Assembly (NCBI RefSeq): GCF_003589595.1 | Contig: NW_020653993.1 | Location: forward strand, 5,074,222-5,138,221 | DNA: 64,000 bases | Direction of reading: 5' to 3' | Source of the DNA: Hyposmocoma kahamanoa | Taxonomy: Eukaryota; Arthropoda; Insecta; Lepidoptera; Cosmopterigidae | Shown: positions 63,616 through 64,000 of the stretch, piece by piece | How positions within the stretch are numbered: position 1 is the stretch's first letter | How the letters are laid out: each line of letters begins with the position of its first letter | Notes under the pieces: generated by a model | The model's database searches: none | Told to the model about the DNA's origin: nothing | The model's input: only the letters and a program-made list of their open reading frames with translations | Position numbers and translations under genes: made by a program

Positions 63616-64000
63616 GTATATGGAAAGAGGAAACTTACTCAGTAAATTTTTTGAATTCGCCCGACAAAGTTTTCGCACTCTCAGTGTAATAAGGCCACAT
63701 GTCCAAAATTACAATTTTTCAGGACTGAGTTTAAATTGCCTCATCCAAAGAACGGAGTCTGATATGGTTATCAAGCGAAAATATAATAAATATAATCTCG
63801 TTATTCAAAATAAGGTCAATAGATAGGTGTTTTCAGAATTTTTATATCTTATTTCGTTCCGGAAATATAAAATCGAACAACGGTCGATCTGCCATCGACA
63901 GCGAAGAAGAACGAACGAAATGTACTATGTCTCGAGAACAAGTAGTCTTGCACATAGATCTTTGTTCTACGTATGACTCGATATGAAATAGGTAAGGTGG
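63616..64000. other. Unassigned stretch; possible Rep-A start at the window edge
   Basis: The final bases GAAATAGGTAAGGTGG fit the GAAATAGGTAAGGTGG-CAGTACTT block of a minus-strand Rep-A copy that would continue beyond the window. This would be a 24th copy. Confidence 0.45.

Overview
The window looks like gene-poor, repeat-dense DNA from an insect, most likely a moth or butterfly (Lepidoptera). It is AT-rich, has no continuous host gene that I can recognise, and is packed with broken transposable elements. The lepidopteran call rests on several dispersed families that I know from moth and butterfly genomes: the short element whose ends read ACCGACTTCAAAAAAGG, a tRNA-derived SINE opening with a CCGCTGCTGTGCACGGG-type tail, an RTE-type LINE tail, and a LINE 3' end with a (TTTGAA)n tail. 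These identifications come from memory and from internal comparison, not from a database search.

Layout. 0-3 kb: AT-rich DNA with an inverted pair of tRNA-like SINE heads and a small TIR element. 3.3-5.5 kb: a 440-bp dispersed repeat (second copy at 51 kb), a LINE fragment and a 955-bp pogo-like DNA transposon remnant. 6.5-18.6 kb: copies of the dominant repeat (called Rep-A here), SINEs, and LINE tails at 10.2, 11.2 and 14.4 kb. 19.1-21.9 kb: a Harbinger-type element carrying a transposase start and a MADF-domain remnant, followed by a Jockey-like LINE on the minus strand. 22.9-25.6 kb: a Penelope-like element (GIY-YIG endonuclease tail plus its terminal region), a hAT-like end, a GC-rich minisatellite and a 400-bp assembly gap. 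26-36 kb: Rep-A, Rep-E, a 669-bp inverted dimer of Penelope-like ends, and tandem duplications. 36-40 kb: a TIR MITE with an 8-bp target duplication, an internally deleted LINE with endonuclease and reverse transcriptase pieces, and an RTE tail. 42-49 kb: SINEs, a candidate solo LTR, GC-rich palindromic repeats and another LINE 3' end. 49-64 kb: two further LINE fragments, a GC-rich repeat, nested insertions, several MITEs, one unidentified exon-like reading frame (59.8-60.0 kb, minus), a cysteine-rich reading frame (61.3 kb) and a 17-bp minisatellite.

The coding pieces do not form a pathway. They are parts of selfish elements: endonuclease, reverse transcriptase, GIY-YIG nuclease and transposase fragments, nearly all with stops, frameshifts or lost catalytic residues, plus short non-autonomous elements that once depended on intact relatives elsewhere. 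I found no operon, CRISPR array, rRNA or intact tRNA gene.

Rep-A (about 300 bp, 24 recognisable copies on both strands) is the commonest repeat. It is defined in plus orientation as running from a GAGCTCCTTGTGAAAGAG-like start to an A-rich end after TTGGTATCATAAAA.
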